Below, in pieces: positions 27,271-36,229 of a DNA stretch of 64,000 nt; position 1 is the first letter of the stretch, and every line of letters starts with the position of its first letter. Location: NCBI GenBank assembly GCA_943908425.1, contig CALTTC010000010.1, positions 1 to 64,000 on the forward strand, given 5' to 3'. A model generated the notes under the pieces. That model saw only the letters and a program-made list of their open reading frames with translations. It did no database searches and was not told where the DNA came from. Both the position numbers and the translations under genes were made by a program. The DNA is from an uncultured Moraxella sp. GTDB lineage: Bacteria; Pseudomonadota; Gammaproteobacteria; Pseudomonadales; Moraxellaceae.

Positions 27271-27990
27271 ATGATGTTAGCAACCATGCGATTGGATAAA
27301 TTTTTAAGTAAAGCCACCGAATTATCCAGAAAAGACGCCAAAAAAATTCTACACGCCGAACAAGTTACGGTCAATGGGCAAATTGTCAAAGACGGTAGCG
27401 TTCATATCCACCCAAGCGATGATGAAATCAATTGGGCGGGCGAAAATCTATCGGTCGCCACAGGCAAACGCTATCTGCTTCTTTATAAACCTGAAGGGTT
27501 TGAATGCACTCTAAAACCCAAAGACTATCCCATAGTTAGCGAGCTTATTATCGCCCCTGAAGTGGCAAGTTTACGCATTGCAGGACGGCTTGATGTGGAC
27601 ACCACAGGGGCATTGATTTTATCAGATGATGGTGCGTTTTTGCACCGTGTAACCAGTCCCAAGCACCATAAACCCAAGGTATACCATCTCACCCTTGCCG
27701 ACCCTGTCGCTGACAGCGATAAGCAAACAATGAGCGAGCAAATCGCCAAAGGTATTGTATTAGAAGGTGATAGCGAAAAAACCCGCCCCGCAAATTTAGT
27801 ATTTCAAGACGACACCCACGCTATTCTCACACTGACCGAAGGCAAATACCACCAAGTCAAGCGTATGATGGGCTATTTTGGCAATAAAGTTACCGCCTTG
27901 CACCGTGCTAGTATTGGCGATATTACCCTTGATGGGCTAGAGATGGGCGAGAGCCGATTTTTAAGTGCTGATGAAGTTGCTGGGTTTTAG
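27271..27990 (+). CDS. rsuA: 16S rRNA pseudouridine synthase RsuA
   Basis: The 239-residue product has an N-terminal S4 RNA-binding domain (RLDKFLSKATELSRKDAKKI). The RsuA-type catalytic domain follows with GRLDVDTTGALILSDDG, which carries the catalytic aspartate, and later GKYHQVKRMMGYFGNKV. RsuA makes pseudouridine at position 516 of 16S rRNA; other RsuA/RluB-E members are close, so the exact target is inferred from length and domain layout. AAGGA precedes two tandem ATGs (27271, 27274); either could be used. Confidence 0.9.
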   Translation: MMLATMRLDKFLSKATELSRKDAKKILHAEQVTVNGQIVKDGSVHIHPSDDEINWAGENLSVATGKRYLLLYKPEGFECTLKPKDYPIVSELIIAPEVASLRIAGRLDVDTTGALILSDDGAFLHRVTSPKHHKPKVYHLTLADPVADSDKQTMSEQIAKGIVLEGDSEKTRPANLVFQDDTHAILTLTEGKYHQVKRMMGYFGNKVTALHRASIGDITLDGLEMGESRFLSADEVAGF

Positions 27991-28366
27991 GTTTTAAGGT
28001 GTTAAAATTTAATTGTTAAGTTTAAACTTGGCACCGTAATAAATATCACGATTAAACCGTACAATTAAATCATACAGTTGAATACTTTTATTTAATGGCA
28101 CAACGCACAACCAACTTAACCAAAGGCGTATAATCAAGCATAAACCATTTAACCGCTGTGCTATACCATAACAACGATTGGCTTGCTTATGCCAATGTTA
28201 TGTTTTTAGACAACACATTTTTAGGTAATAAATTTATCAAACGAACACTAAATGCTAAGAGCAATGAGTACGATAAGCATAAATACGATGAGCATAAATA
28301 CCGATAACACAAGCCAACAACTAGCAACACACCACCAAAACCAAAAACATCAATATAAAACAGGCT
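27991..28366. other. Gene-free gap with a 15-bp repeat
   Basis: Between the convergent rsuA and rubredoxin reductase genes I see no gene. At 28269-28298 TACGATAAGCATAAA is followed directly by TACGATGAGCATAAA (one mismatch). Confidence 0.6.
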
Positions 28367-29755
28367 TTAACTGGTTTGCACGACCGTTAGCACTGCCACC
28401 ACCTGCCCATTACGGTATTGCTCCATCACAAGCTTGCCGTCATCTGCGCTGCCATTATCTTTTACCACCCAATTATCCACCCCAACAGGGGTGCCTGTGA
28501 TAGAGACACTAATGCTTTTATTTTTTAGGCGAATGGGGGGCGGACTATGTACATAGCCATCAAAAGGCTTGCCAGTAATGGCGTGGGCAATAGCAAAAGC
28601 TTGCTTGCGGTGTGGGGCAATAAAACGGCACGGCAAGCCATCAATGGCAATACAATCACCAATGGCATAAATATCAGCATTGCTCGTTGCAAGGGTTTTT
28701 TTGTCCACCCAAATGCCCAAGTCATCAAAAGCAATGCCTGCACGTTTTGGCAAATAATCATCAATATGAAGCCCTGTCGCTACCACTAAGGCGTGAGCAT
28801 AAAGCGTTTGCCCATTATCCAAATCAAGGCGATAACCATCATCGGCTTGGCATACCTTTTGCACCAATGCGTGAATAAATGATACTCCAATGTGGCTTAA
28901 TGCTTGTGCTACCTGCTTGCCTGCTTGTCTTGGCAATAAGCTTGCCAATGGATAATCGCCCTTACCAAGTAGCGACACCTGATGCCCTGCACGGCATAAA
29001 TCTTCGGCAAGCTCTACGCCCACCATACCTGCCCCAATAATGGCGACAGATTGTTTGGATAGCTTGTCCTTGTTATTTAGTTTATCGTATAACTTGGCAA
29101 ATCCTGTCAGATGATTGATGTGCCACGCTTGATTGGCGGATATATTGGGCGGATAAGTTGGCACAGCCCCAATCGCTAGTACCAATTTGTCATAAAAAAT
29201 CTCGCCCCGTGTGGTTTGCACGCATTTTTTGCCACTGTCAATACCAATAACAAAGGTATGGGCAAGTAGGGTAATGTCAGCCTGCAAACTGGCTTCATCG
29301 CCCTTGCAACGCACCAAATCATTTGGCGTTTTTTGGCTACTAAAGCCAAGCGATAACATCGGTTTGTGGTAGCGGTCGGCACTATCGGCACTGATAAGTG
29401 TTATGGGCAAATTTTTGTCCAAAGCTTTCAAAGCATCAACCACCGCCCAGCCTGCAAGACCCGCCCCAACCACTACGACACCGATTTCGCCATCGTCAAG
29501 CGTTGCTGTGGCAATGTTGGCTTTAGTGGCATTGGTTGTCGCAATATTCGCTGTGGTAATATTGGTTGTAGTGATATCGGCTGTTTCGTCCAATAATTCA
29601 AAATCGCTTTTTTTTACCCCACACAGTGGACATTGCCAATCATCAGGAATATCACAAAAACGTGTGCCAGCAGGCAAACCATCGTCAGGGTCGCCCAAGG
29701 CTTCATCATAGACATAACCGCAAGCACGGCAAATATATTTTTTAAATGGGGTCAT
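28367..29755 (-). CDS. Rubredoxin fused to FAD-dependent rubredoxin reductase
   Basis: Residues about 1-55 are a rubredoxin with both iron-binding cysteine pairs (CRACGYVYDEALGDPDDG and CPLCGVKK). A Thr/Asn/Ala-rich linker (about 58-86) joins it to a pyridine-nucleotide reductase. The reductase has an FAD motif VVVGAGLAG, an NAD(P)H motif IIGAGMVGVELAEDL, and the C-terminal FAD motif with YAIGDC. Separate RubA and RubB proteins normally pass electrons from NADH to alkane hydroxylase or to oxygen/peroxide detoxification; this fusion would do both steps in one 462-residue chain. No alkane hydroxylase gene is near, so a stress role is likelier. Start MTPFKKYICRACGY is typical for rubredoxin. Confidence 0.92.
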   Translation of the reverse strand: MTPFKKYICRACGYVYDEALGDPDDGLPAGTRFCDIPDDWQCPLCGVKKSDFELLDETADITTTNITTANIATTNATKANIATATLDDGEIGVVVVGAGLAGWAVVDALKALDKNLPITLISADSADRYHKPMLSLGFSSQKTPNDLVRCKGDEASLQADITLLAHTFVIGIDSGKKCVQTTRGEIFYDKLVLAIGAVPTYPPNISANQAWHINHLTGFAKLYDKLNNKDKLSKQSVAIIGAGMVGVELAEDLCRAGHQVSLLGKGDYPLASLLPRQAGKQVAQALSHIGVSFIHALVQKVCQADDGYRLDLDNGQTLYAHALVVATGLHIDDYLPKRAGIAFDDLGIWVDKKTLATSNADIYAIGDCIAIDGLPCRFIAPHRKQAFAIAHAITGKPFDGYVHSPPPIRLKNKSISVSITGTPVGVDNWVVKDNGSADDGKLVMEQYRNGQVVAVLTVVQTS

Positions 29756-29873
29756 TGTTTGCTCTTTTTAGTTTGCTCTTTTTATCATTAGACCATTAAG
29801 GATTGATTTACGGCATCAATATTTGTTGTGGGTATTTTTAAGTTTTTTGCCCAAAGCTTGTTTGCTTTGCCCA

Positions 29874-30617
29874 TCAATGACGAATTTGCTGTAAAAAGCT
29901 TTGCACTCTTGGGTGTGTGGACTCTTCAAACAAATGCTTAGGCGTGCCTTTTTCTACCACCACGCCGTTGTCCATCAGTATCACCACGTCAGCCACTTCA
30001 CGAGCAAAATTAATTTCGTGCGTTACCACCACCATCGTCCAGCCTTCGCTTGCCAGCTGTTTCATTGTTGCCAATACATCTGCTACCAATTCTGGGTCTA
30101 ATGCCGATGTTGGTTCATCAAATAACAGAAGTTCAGGCTTAATCGCCAATGCCCGTGCAATGCCCACTCGCTGTTGCTGTCCCCCTGATAATTGATAAGG
30201 GTACAAATCCATTTTATCCGCCAATCCCACTTTATTGAGCAAGGTTTTGGCTTCGTTTTCAATCTCGGCAATAGGGCGTTTTTGTGCCACAAGTGGCCCT
30301 AAGGTGAGATTTTGTAGGGCAGTTTTGTGGGGGAATAAATTATACGATTGAAACACCATACCTGATTTTTTGTGCAAAGCGTGAATGGTTTTTTTATTTA
30401 ATTTTTTGGCAAAATCAACCGTCAAACTGCCATCATCAAAACTGATGCTACCGCTATCGGGCAACTCTAGCCCATTAAGACAGCGTAGTAGCGTGGTTTT
30501 GCCTGAACCTGACGGCCCTAAAATCACCACCACTTGCCCTTTTTGTATGGTCAAATCAATGCCTTTTAATACGGCATTATCACCAAAACGTTTTTGGATA
30601 TTAGTAACGGTTATCAT
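29874..30617 (-). CDS. Polar amino-acid ABC transporter ATPase (probably cystine)
   Basis: The 247-residue product is a GlnQ/TcyC-type ATPase: Walker A GPSGSGKTT (about 34-42), signature LSGGQQQRVGIARAL, Walker B LLFDEPTSALDPE and the H-loop in VVVTHEINFAREV. It powers import by the permease at 31264 with the binding protein at 32059. It is the last gene of a four-gene minus-strand operon, separated from the permease by an unrelated periplasmic protein gene. Confidence 0.93.
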   Translation of the reverse strand: MITVTNIQKRFGDNAVLKGIDLTIQKGQVVVILGPSGSGKTTLLRCLNGLELPDSGSISFDDGSLTVDFAKKLNKKTIHALHKKSGMVFQSYNLFPHKTALQNLTLGPLVAQKRPIAEIENEAKTLLNKVGLADKMDLYPYQLSGGQQQRVGIARALAIKPELLLFDEPTSALDPELVADVLATMKQLASEGWTMVVVTHEINFAREVADVVILMDNGVVVEKGTPKHLFEESTHPRVQSFLQQIRH

Positions 30618-30674
30618 TATACTCCAACATAAAAATTATAAAAGACAGCTAGCCCACCAAAATCTGCCCGCTAG

Positions 30675-31250
30675 CTAAGTAATGGCATAACAGCGAATTT
30701 GCTTATTGTTTTTGTCAAATTCTAAGCCATACTGATACACGTCCGCAAGTTGCCAGCCTGTCTTGTGGGTGAGTGCAATCGCATAGCCGTCTTGTGCCTG
30801 TGCTAGTAAGTCATCTGAATTTTTAGGATAAGGCAATAAAACTGTCTTGTAACCATCGGTCGCCCAAGCGTGTCTGCTTCCAGCCCCAAAGGTTTTATTG
30901 CCATTTTGCAATTTAAAATCACCCAAATGACGCATAAATTTATCATCAGCAAAGCTTAAGATAAGGCGAGTACCCGATGGGTCACCTTCGTGTGTTATGC
31001 TTAGTAAGGGCGACCCAAAAGCATAAGCGTTTTTTAGTTGTAGTGTCCAGATACCGTGATAATCATTGGCTTTGATATGGCGTTTTTTGATGTCTTTTTG
31101 ATAGGATTTGGGCAATTTATTTTGCCAAACTTTATCGGCAAAATCGGCGGTAACACAATCCACTTGCAAGTCTTGCAATAAAGGCGTCCAGTCAGCCGCC
31201 AAGCTTGTCATAGATACCCCAAGCCCTAAGGCGATAGTACATAGTTTCAT
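30675..31250 (-). CDS. Putative periplasmic protein inside the ABC operon
   Basis: I do not recognise a family. The 191-residue product begins with a signal peptide (MKLCTIALGLGVSMTSLAAD, likely cleaved after LAA). The mature part has two cysteines, one near each end (DCVTADF and RCYAIT), which could form a disulfide. The ATG at 31250 is chosen because it has AAGGA upstream and starts the signal peptide; the open frame extends 12 codons further, into the permease gene. It lies between permease and ATPase genes of the cystine-type transporter, so it may be an accessory factor. Confidence 0.75.
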   Translation of the reverse strand: MKLCTIALGLGVSMTSLAADWTPLLQDLQVDCVTADFADKVWQNKLPKSYQKDIKKRHIKANDYHGIWTLQLKNAYAFGSPLLSITHEGDPSGTRLILSFADDKFMRHLGDFKLQNGNKTFGAGSRHAWATDGYKTVLLPYPKNSDDLLAQAQDGYAIALTHKTGWQLADVYQYGLEFDKNNKQIRCYAIT

Positions 31251-31263
31251 AACAATCCTTGAT

Positions 31264-31980
31264 TTATTTAGCAATATGGCGGTCAAAACGGGCTTCTAAG
31301 CGGTTTTGTAATAAGGTTAGCACAAAACAAATCACCCAATAAATAAGTGCCGCTTCAATATAAACCACCATAAATTCATAAGTACGCGCGGCGACAATTT
31401 GGGCTTCTTTAAATAGCTCGGTAACCAGCACAAGTGACGCCAGCGACGTTTCTTTAACAAGACCAATAAAGGTGTTGGATAAGGGCGGAATGGCAACACG
31501 AAAGCCCTGCGGTAAAATAACGTGGCGAAAGGTCTGCATATAGCTTAAGCCCACACTACTGCCCGCTTCCCATTGCCCTTTTGGAATGGATAAAATCGCA
31601 GCACGCACCGTCTCGGACGCATACGCCCCAACATTTAAAGAAAAGGCAATAATCGCTGTTGGGAAGGGGTCAAGGGTAATGCCAAAGGCAGGCAAGCCAT
31701 AAAAAATAATAAATAATTGCACGAGCATTGGCGTGCCACGAATGGCAGAAACATAGCCCCGTGCCAAGCAATACAATACCTTATGCCACAAGGCGTGGCG
31801 TGGGGTAATTCGCACCATTGCCACCGCCAAGGCAATAAAAAGCCCACAAATAAACGAGATAATCGCAAGCGGTATGGAATGCAACAAACCGCCCTTAACC
31901 ATCGGCAAAAAAGCATCTATAACAATCCCTGCTCTTTCAGGGGTCATAAATGGTAGGCTTGCAAGTAAGTCAGCGAGCAT
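31264..31980 (-). CDS. Polar amino-acid ABC transporter permease
   Basis: The 238-residue product is a HisM/TcyB-type permease with about five membrane helices. It has the conserved RGYVSAIRGTPMLVQLFIIFYGLP segment and the EAA-type coupling motif in EAGSSVGLSYMQTFRHVILPQ. It would form the membrane channel for the solute delivered by the lipoprotein at 32059. The single permease gene suggests a homodimer. A hairpin terminator separates it from the binding-protein gene, so its expression is probably lower. Confidence 0.93.
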   Translation of the reverse strand: MLADLLASLPFMTPERAGIVIDAFLPMVKGGLLHSIPLAIISFICGLFIALAVAMVRITPRHALWHKVLYCLARGYVSAIRGTPMLVQLFIIFYGLPAFGITLDPFPTAIIAFSLNVGAYASETVRAAILSIPKGQWEAGSSVGLSYMQTFRHVILPQGFRVAIPPLSNTFIGLVKETSLASLVLVTELFKEAQIVAARTYEFMVVYIEAALIYWVICFVLTLLQNRLEARFDRHIAK

Positions 31981-31999
31981 AATATTCTCTAATCAATCA

Positions 32000-32043
32000 A
32001 AACTAAAAATCGCCACCTGTCAATAGCTAGCAACAAGTGGCGA
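32000..32043 (-). terminator. Intra-operon attenuator between binding protein and permease
   Basis: On the minus strand, stem GTCGCCAC... pairs with GTGGCGA (TCGCCAC 32010-32016 with GTGGCGA 32037-32043), followed by TTTTTAGTTTT. It lies after the binding-protein stop and before the permease, as expected for a partial terminator that raises the ratio of binding protein to permease. Confidence 0.75.
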
Positions 32044-32058
32044 CACTTACGCCAAAGA

Positions 32059-32922
32059 TTATTTTTGACTGATATCAGCGCCAAAGAACTGCTCCGATAA
32101 GCGCGTCAGTGTGCCATCGGCTTGTAGGGCTTTCATAGCGTCGCTCACCTTAGCCGCCGCCTCCTCTTCACCTTTACGAAAAATAATGCCCGCGCCTCTT
32201 TTTTCGCTGTCATCGCCGTGCAATTTAATCTCAAGTCCGCTATTGGGCTTGTTTTTTAGGTACTCAAGCACCGCCAAATTATCATTGATGGTCAAATCCG
32301 CACGCCCTTGATTGACCAAAGCCAGTGTCTGCGCCAACCCTTCCACGCCAATCACCTCTGCGCCATATTTTTGTGCCATCTCGCCATAGTTACTGGTGAG
32401 TGATTGGGCGGATTTTTTGCCCTTGATGTCCTCCCAGCTTGTTAAGGTGATATTTTCTGGGGCGACCACCACCGCATTAGACCACGCATAAGGCTCGGAT
32501 TTGACGTATTTGGCTTGACGTTCTGGGGTGTTTAGGCTCACCTGATTGGCAACCGAATCAAAGCGATTGGTGTCAAGCCCTACCATCATACTGTCCCACT
32601 GCGTTTCTTTAAAATCTACCGTCACGCCTAATTTATCGGCAATGGCGCGAGTAACTTCTACGTCATAGCCCGTTAATTTACCCGTTTCATCGTGATAGGT
32701 AAAGGGGGGATAAGTGCCCTCTGTGCCCACCGTCCACACCCCACCACTATTAAAACGGGCAACGATATCCGAAGTGGTAGCCGTATCGCCTGTTGTGCTG
32801 GTGCTCGGCGTGGTATCAGCGGTAGCTGCGGTGGTGGTAGTGTTGCTATTTTGTCCGCAAGCGGTCAATAGCATTGCCCCAACTAAAGTAGCGATTGGGC
32901 TAATTTTAACGGTTAAGTTCAT
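32059..32922 (-). CDS. Solute-binding lipoprotein, amino-acid ABC transporter (probably cystine)
   Basis: The 287-residue product has a lipoprotein signal with lipobox LTAC (cysteine about 22). A Thr/Ser-rich tether follows, then a family-3 binding fold: VGTEGTYPPFTYHDETGKL, YDVEVTRAIADKLGV and ETQWDSMMVGLDTNRFD, closest to FliY/TcyA-like cystine binders. The conserved SAQSLTSNYGE and GRADLTINDNLAVLEYL segments support that group, but substrate assignment is inference. TTAGGAG precedes the ATG. It is the first and probably most highly expressed gene of the operon. A TATAAT-like -10 lies on the minus strand near 32993-33000. Confidence 0.9.
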   Translation of the reverse strand: MNLTVKISPIATLVGAMLLTACGQNSNTTTTAATADTTPSTSTTGDTATTSDIVARFNSGGVWTVGTEGTYPPFTYHDETGKLTGYDVEVTRAIADKLGVTVDFKETQWDSMMVGLDTNRFDSVANQVSLNTPERQAKYVKSEPYAWSNAVVVAPENITLTSWEDIKGKKSAQSLTSNYGEMAQKYGAEVIGVEGLAQTLALVNQGRADLTINDNLAVLEYLKNKPNSGLEIKLHGDDSEKRGAGIIFRKGEEEAAAKVSDAMKALQADGTLTRLSEQFFGADISQK

Positions 32923-33143
32923 TATAACTCCTAATAAATACTTAAAAAATCATTCAGCGGTAATTTAGTTTGCTTATGCTCGCAGGTGGTTGCATTATAT
33001 GGACAATAATCATAAAAACAATGATAAAGCAATAAACGCTAACCATCGCTTCAAAATCATACAAGCCATTATATTATTACAAGCCATTACATTATCAAAC
33101 TTGCTTGACGCTGTTTTGGTCGCTAGGCTTATCACCTACAAAA

Positions 33144-34250
33144 TTAAAACGACATTTTGTGCTTATCAAGCATAATTTGATGGCTCAAATAACGCAAATG
33201 CTTAATTGCAGGAGTAACAATCGCCACAAATTGGGCTTCTCGCAGTCGTCTTTGGGGCGATGCACTCATCACATAGCCCTTTGCGCCTTGATGCAAAAGT
33301 GCCGATTGGGTCGCTTTTAGGGCAAGTGTTGCCCCTTGCATTCGTACATTTAATACGTCCAAAAAATAATCGCTATCAGTCTCAAACGGCGTTGTAGCAA
33401 GGCTTAGCACTTGTTTTAATAATGTATTAAGCTCCTCTGACAAGCCATCTGCCGTATCCGTCAAAAACGCATTGCTTGGTGCAAAAGAGTGACCAATATC
33501 GCCAATCGCCCCTTGAATAATGCCAGCCCCCATACCAAGTTGCATAAGCACAAACGCCCCACGGATTTTTTTGATGAACGCTTGGCAATTATCGGTCAAT
33601 AAATCGTTATCATCAATAGGATAATTGTTAAGCACAATCCGCCAAGTGCTAGAGCCTTCCATACCAGCAAAAGCAGGGCAGAGCAACAGTTGCCAGTGTT
33701 TTTGGCGTGCTTTATCAAACTTAAGCAAAAAAAATAGCGTACGCCCATCATCACCTTCTGCCACCGCACCACAATACTGCTCGGGGGCGATATGGCTAAT
33801 CCACGGCAACACCCCTGAGACCAAATAACGCTTACCTTGTTTTTTGGCAGTGAGCAGTAATGTTTCAATATTTGCCCACGTTTTCATCGGATTGGACAAT
33901 GCTGTCCCCCCAAATGTCTTGGCAATGGCGTGCTTGGGCAATAATTCAGCCTTCAAAACATCATTGTCGCATTGATCCAAGTACAGACCACACACTTGAT
34001 GACACCACGACAAAAACGCCGTTGTACCACACACTTCACCAATGCTGGCAGTCGCTAAGATACTGGTGTCAAATCTACCCCCAAATGCCGACAAATGCCC
34101 CAAAAATGCCCCCACCTTGCCAAGCTGTGCCATCTCATCTTGTGGATAATAGCCACCATCAATCGCTTGCACTTTAGGGGCTAGGCAAGTTTTGGCAAGA
34201 TGCTGTGTATTGTCAATAATGCTAGTATGTTGATACATTGCCTTGGTCAT
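33144..34250 (-). CDS. Acyl-CoA-dehydrogenase-fold flavoprotein (SfnB/DszC-like)
   Basis: The 368-residue product has the acyl-CoA dehydrogenase fold (helical N-domain, then FGGTALSNPMKTWANIETLLLTAKKQGKRYLVSG and a C-terminal helical bundle). It lacks a clear acyl-CoA dehydrogenase catalytic glutamate, and the sequence is divergent. The nearest groups I can suggest are the flavin-dependent SfnB/DszC/SoxC-type enzymes of sulfur acquisition, which fits the neighbouring cystine-type transporter, but this is tentative. It is upstream of the ABC operon on the same strand with a 221-base gap. Confidence 0.7.
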   Translation of the reverse strand: MTKAMYQHTSIIDNTQHLAKTCLAPKVQAIDGGYYPQDEMAQLGKVGAFLGHLSAFGGRFDTSILATASIGEVCGTTAFLSWCHQVCGLYLDQCDNDVLKAELLPKHAIAKTFGGTALSNPMKTWANIETLLLTAKKQGKRYLVSGVLPWISHIAPEQYCGAVAEGDDGRTLFFLLKFDKARQKHWQLLLCPAFAGMEGSSTWRIVLNNYPIDDNDLLTDNCQAFIKKIRGAFVLMQLGMGAGIIQGAIGDIGHSFAPSNAFLTDTADGLSEELNTLLKQVLSLATTPFETDSDYFLDVLNVRMQGATLALKATQSALLHQGAKGYVMSASPQRRLREAQFVAIVTPAIKHLRYLSHQIMLDKHKMSF

Positions 34251-34693
34251 TAAATATCACTTATGGCGTGGTGAATTGAGCCTTTTATTATAAGACAAAC
34301 GATAAGCAAAATCCGTCAATGTTTATGCTAAATTAACCTAAGGATAGTAACAATTGGGATAAACCCATCTATGGCACAACAAACTAACAGCAAAACTACT
34401 AACAGCAAAACGATTGCTAAAAGTAAAACAATTCCCAAAACTCTCCAAATCCCAAAATAATATTTACCGCTACTTTTGCTGATTTGATAGCTGAGTTTAA
34501 TTGGCAGTTATTGGCTTGTAATTATTATGTTTTATTTGATAATTTTAATGACTTATCCTAAAGGGCTATTGCTCGCAGACTTTTTATCTAATGCCTTGAC
34601 CGCTATCCTTGTATTTGCTTATAAGCCAATCACCCCCTTTTAATTGGTATTATAACCCCCATTATTAACCAAATTTTTATAGCAATCCAAACA
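34251..34693. other. Gene-free gap with a 15-bp repeat
   Basis: No gene with a ribosome binding site. ACTAACAGCAAAACT at 34383-34397 is followed directly by ACTAACAGCAAAACG (34398-34412), inside a 29-codon open frame from 34371 that I do not support as a gene. Confidence 0.5.
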
Positions 34694-35629
34694 ATGAAAA
34701 ATACCGCTCATCAAGACAACCCAAGCCAAGACAACCCCCCTCAAGACAATGCACGCGATTATCGCCAACGCTTTTTTATCAATCACTCGCCTGTGCGTGG
34801 CGACATTGTCCACCTTAATCAAAGCTTACAAAAAATCATCAGTCATCAGCCCTACCCCAAGGCATTAACGCTACTGCTTGGTGAGATGCTAGCGGCGGCA
34901 AGTCTGCTCATTGGCACCTTAAAAGTCGCAGGGCGATTATCTATCCAACTGCAGGCAAGCGACCAAACCGCTCCTTTGCACTGGGCAATGGCAGAATGCG
35001 ACCATCTGGGAGCAGTGCGTGCCTTGGCAAAATTTGCTGGCGATTGGGATAATTTGACCACAAGCAATGATGCTTTTAACGCCCTTGGGCAAGGGGTGCT
35101 ATTTATCAACATTGAGCAAATCAATGACAATACCGCCCAAAACACAAGCTATCAAGGCATTGTAGAAAAGGTGAGCGATAGCTTAGGCGAATGCCTTGCT
35201 CACTACCAAAAACAATCGGCACAAATTGACACAATTATCCAGCTTGCCTGCGATGACAAAAACGCCACCGGCATTTTGATTCAAAAACTGCCCGAACAAC
35301 AAAATGACGACAGCGATAGCGACCTATGGCAACGTGTTGGCGTACTAGCTTCCACTCTAAAAGATGACGAACTGCTCACCTTGCCTGCCAGCGAGATTTT
35401 GTACCGCTTGTTCCACGAAGAAAATATCGTCCTGCCAGAGTCTGTACCGCTGTATTTTGCTTGCACTTGCTCTTATAAAAAAAGCGAGTCGGCACTCATC
35501 TCGCTTGGCAAACAAGAAGTGTTAGCCATCCTTGATGATGTGGACACCATTAAAATGGATTGTGGTTTTTGCGGGGCGGTGTATGAATTTGATGATAAGG
35601 CTGTGGATAAAATTTTTGCCGAAAGCTAA
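34694..35629 (+). CDS. hslO: Redox-regulated chaperone Hsp33
   Basis: Hsp33 is a holdase activated by oxidation of its zinc centre. The 311-residue product has the N-terminal chaperone domain (RFFINHSPVRGDIVHLN) and the C-terminal zinc-redox switch: CTC in FACTCSYKK and CGFC in MDCGFCGAVYEF, so all four ligands are present (CxC plus CxxC). The first 20 residues hold a PSQDNPPQDN repeat not seen in most homologues. A terminator follows. Confidence 0.96.
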   Translation: MKNTAHQDNPSQDNPPQDNARDYRQRFFINHSPVRGDIVHLNQSLQKIISHQPYPKALTLLLGEMLAAASLLIGTLKVAGRLSIQLQASDQTAPLHWAMAECDHLGAVRALAKFAGDWDNLTTSNDAFNALGQGVLFINIEQINDNTAQNTSYQGIVEKVSDSLGECLAHYQKQSAQIDTIIQLACDDKNATGILIQKLPEQQNDDSDSDLWQRVGVLASTLKDDELLTLPASEILYRLFHEENIVLPESVPLYFACTCSYKKSESALISLGKQEVLAILDDVDTIKMDCGFCGAVYEFDDKAVDKIFAES

Positions 35630-35698
35630 TTGTTCAATCAAACTCAATTAAGGCAAGTTAAATTAAATAAACAAGCCAAATAAATAAGCCAAATCAGC

Positions 35699-35731
35699 AA
35701 TAAAAGCCAGCGTAATTCATTGGCTTTTATT
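35699..35731 (+). terminator. Terminator after hslO
   Basis: A perfect 11-bp stem pairs AATAAAAGCCA (35699-35709) with TGGCTTTTATT (35721-35731). The T-rich 3' arm supports termination of hslO. Confidence 0.7.
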
Positions 35732-36035
35732 GAACCTGCCATTATTAGACTTAATATCCATAGAGCTAAGCCCATAAAACTTTAACGTTAGTGCAAGGCT
35801 TACTTAATTTAGGCTTACTTGATTTAAAAGTGCAATGAATATACGCTATAAAAATCAGTAACCCATCAAAGGCGTAAACATCACCCCCTATAAAGGTAGT
35901 GCCATTAAAGACAGTGCCATTTTTTAAGTTCGGTCGGATAAATTCATAACGCTTACCGTATAAAAACAGCTTTTTATACTAACCAGACTTACCCAATACC
36001 TAATAGGCGGATAAGCCTACAAACAAAAACATAAG
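35732..36035. other. Gene-free gap
   Basis: AT-rich; a repeated AGTGCCATT word occurs near 35900-35920. No supportable gene. Confidence 0.4.
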
Positions 36036-36079
36036 CTAAAAAAAACTAAAGCCACACATAATTGCTTATGTATGGCTTG
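36036..36079 (-). terminator. Terminator for the minus-strand lipoprotein gene
   Basis: On the minus strand a 13-bp stem with one mismatch (36066-36078 pairing with 36049-36061) is followed by TAGTTTTTTTTAGC. It is about 150 bases past the lipoprotein stop. Confidence 0.65.
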
Positions 36080-36229
36080 ATTGTCCGTAGGGTTATTCCA
36101 TCAGCTAGCGTATCGTCCTTGCCGTGTGTCCTTACACTCTTTCCGTCTGCTATGTGCCTATTGTGCTAAAAATCGTCATAAGGTGCAATACGCCAAAGTC
36201 GTCAATGTATGTAAGCAATTGCTTACAAA

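Noticed and set aside
34371..34460. 29-codon frame of repeated TNSKT units
   Set aside because: No ribosome binding site; the repeat is explained by a 15-bp duplication in the gap.
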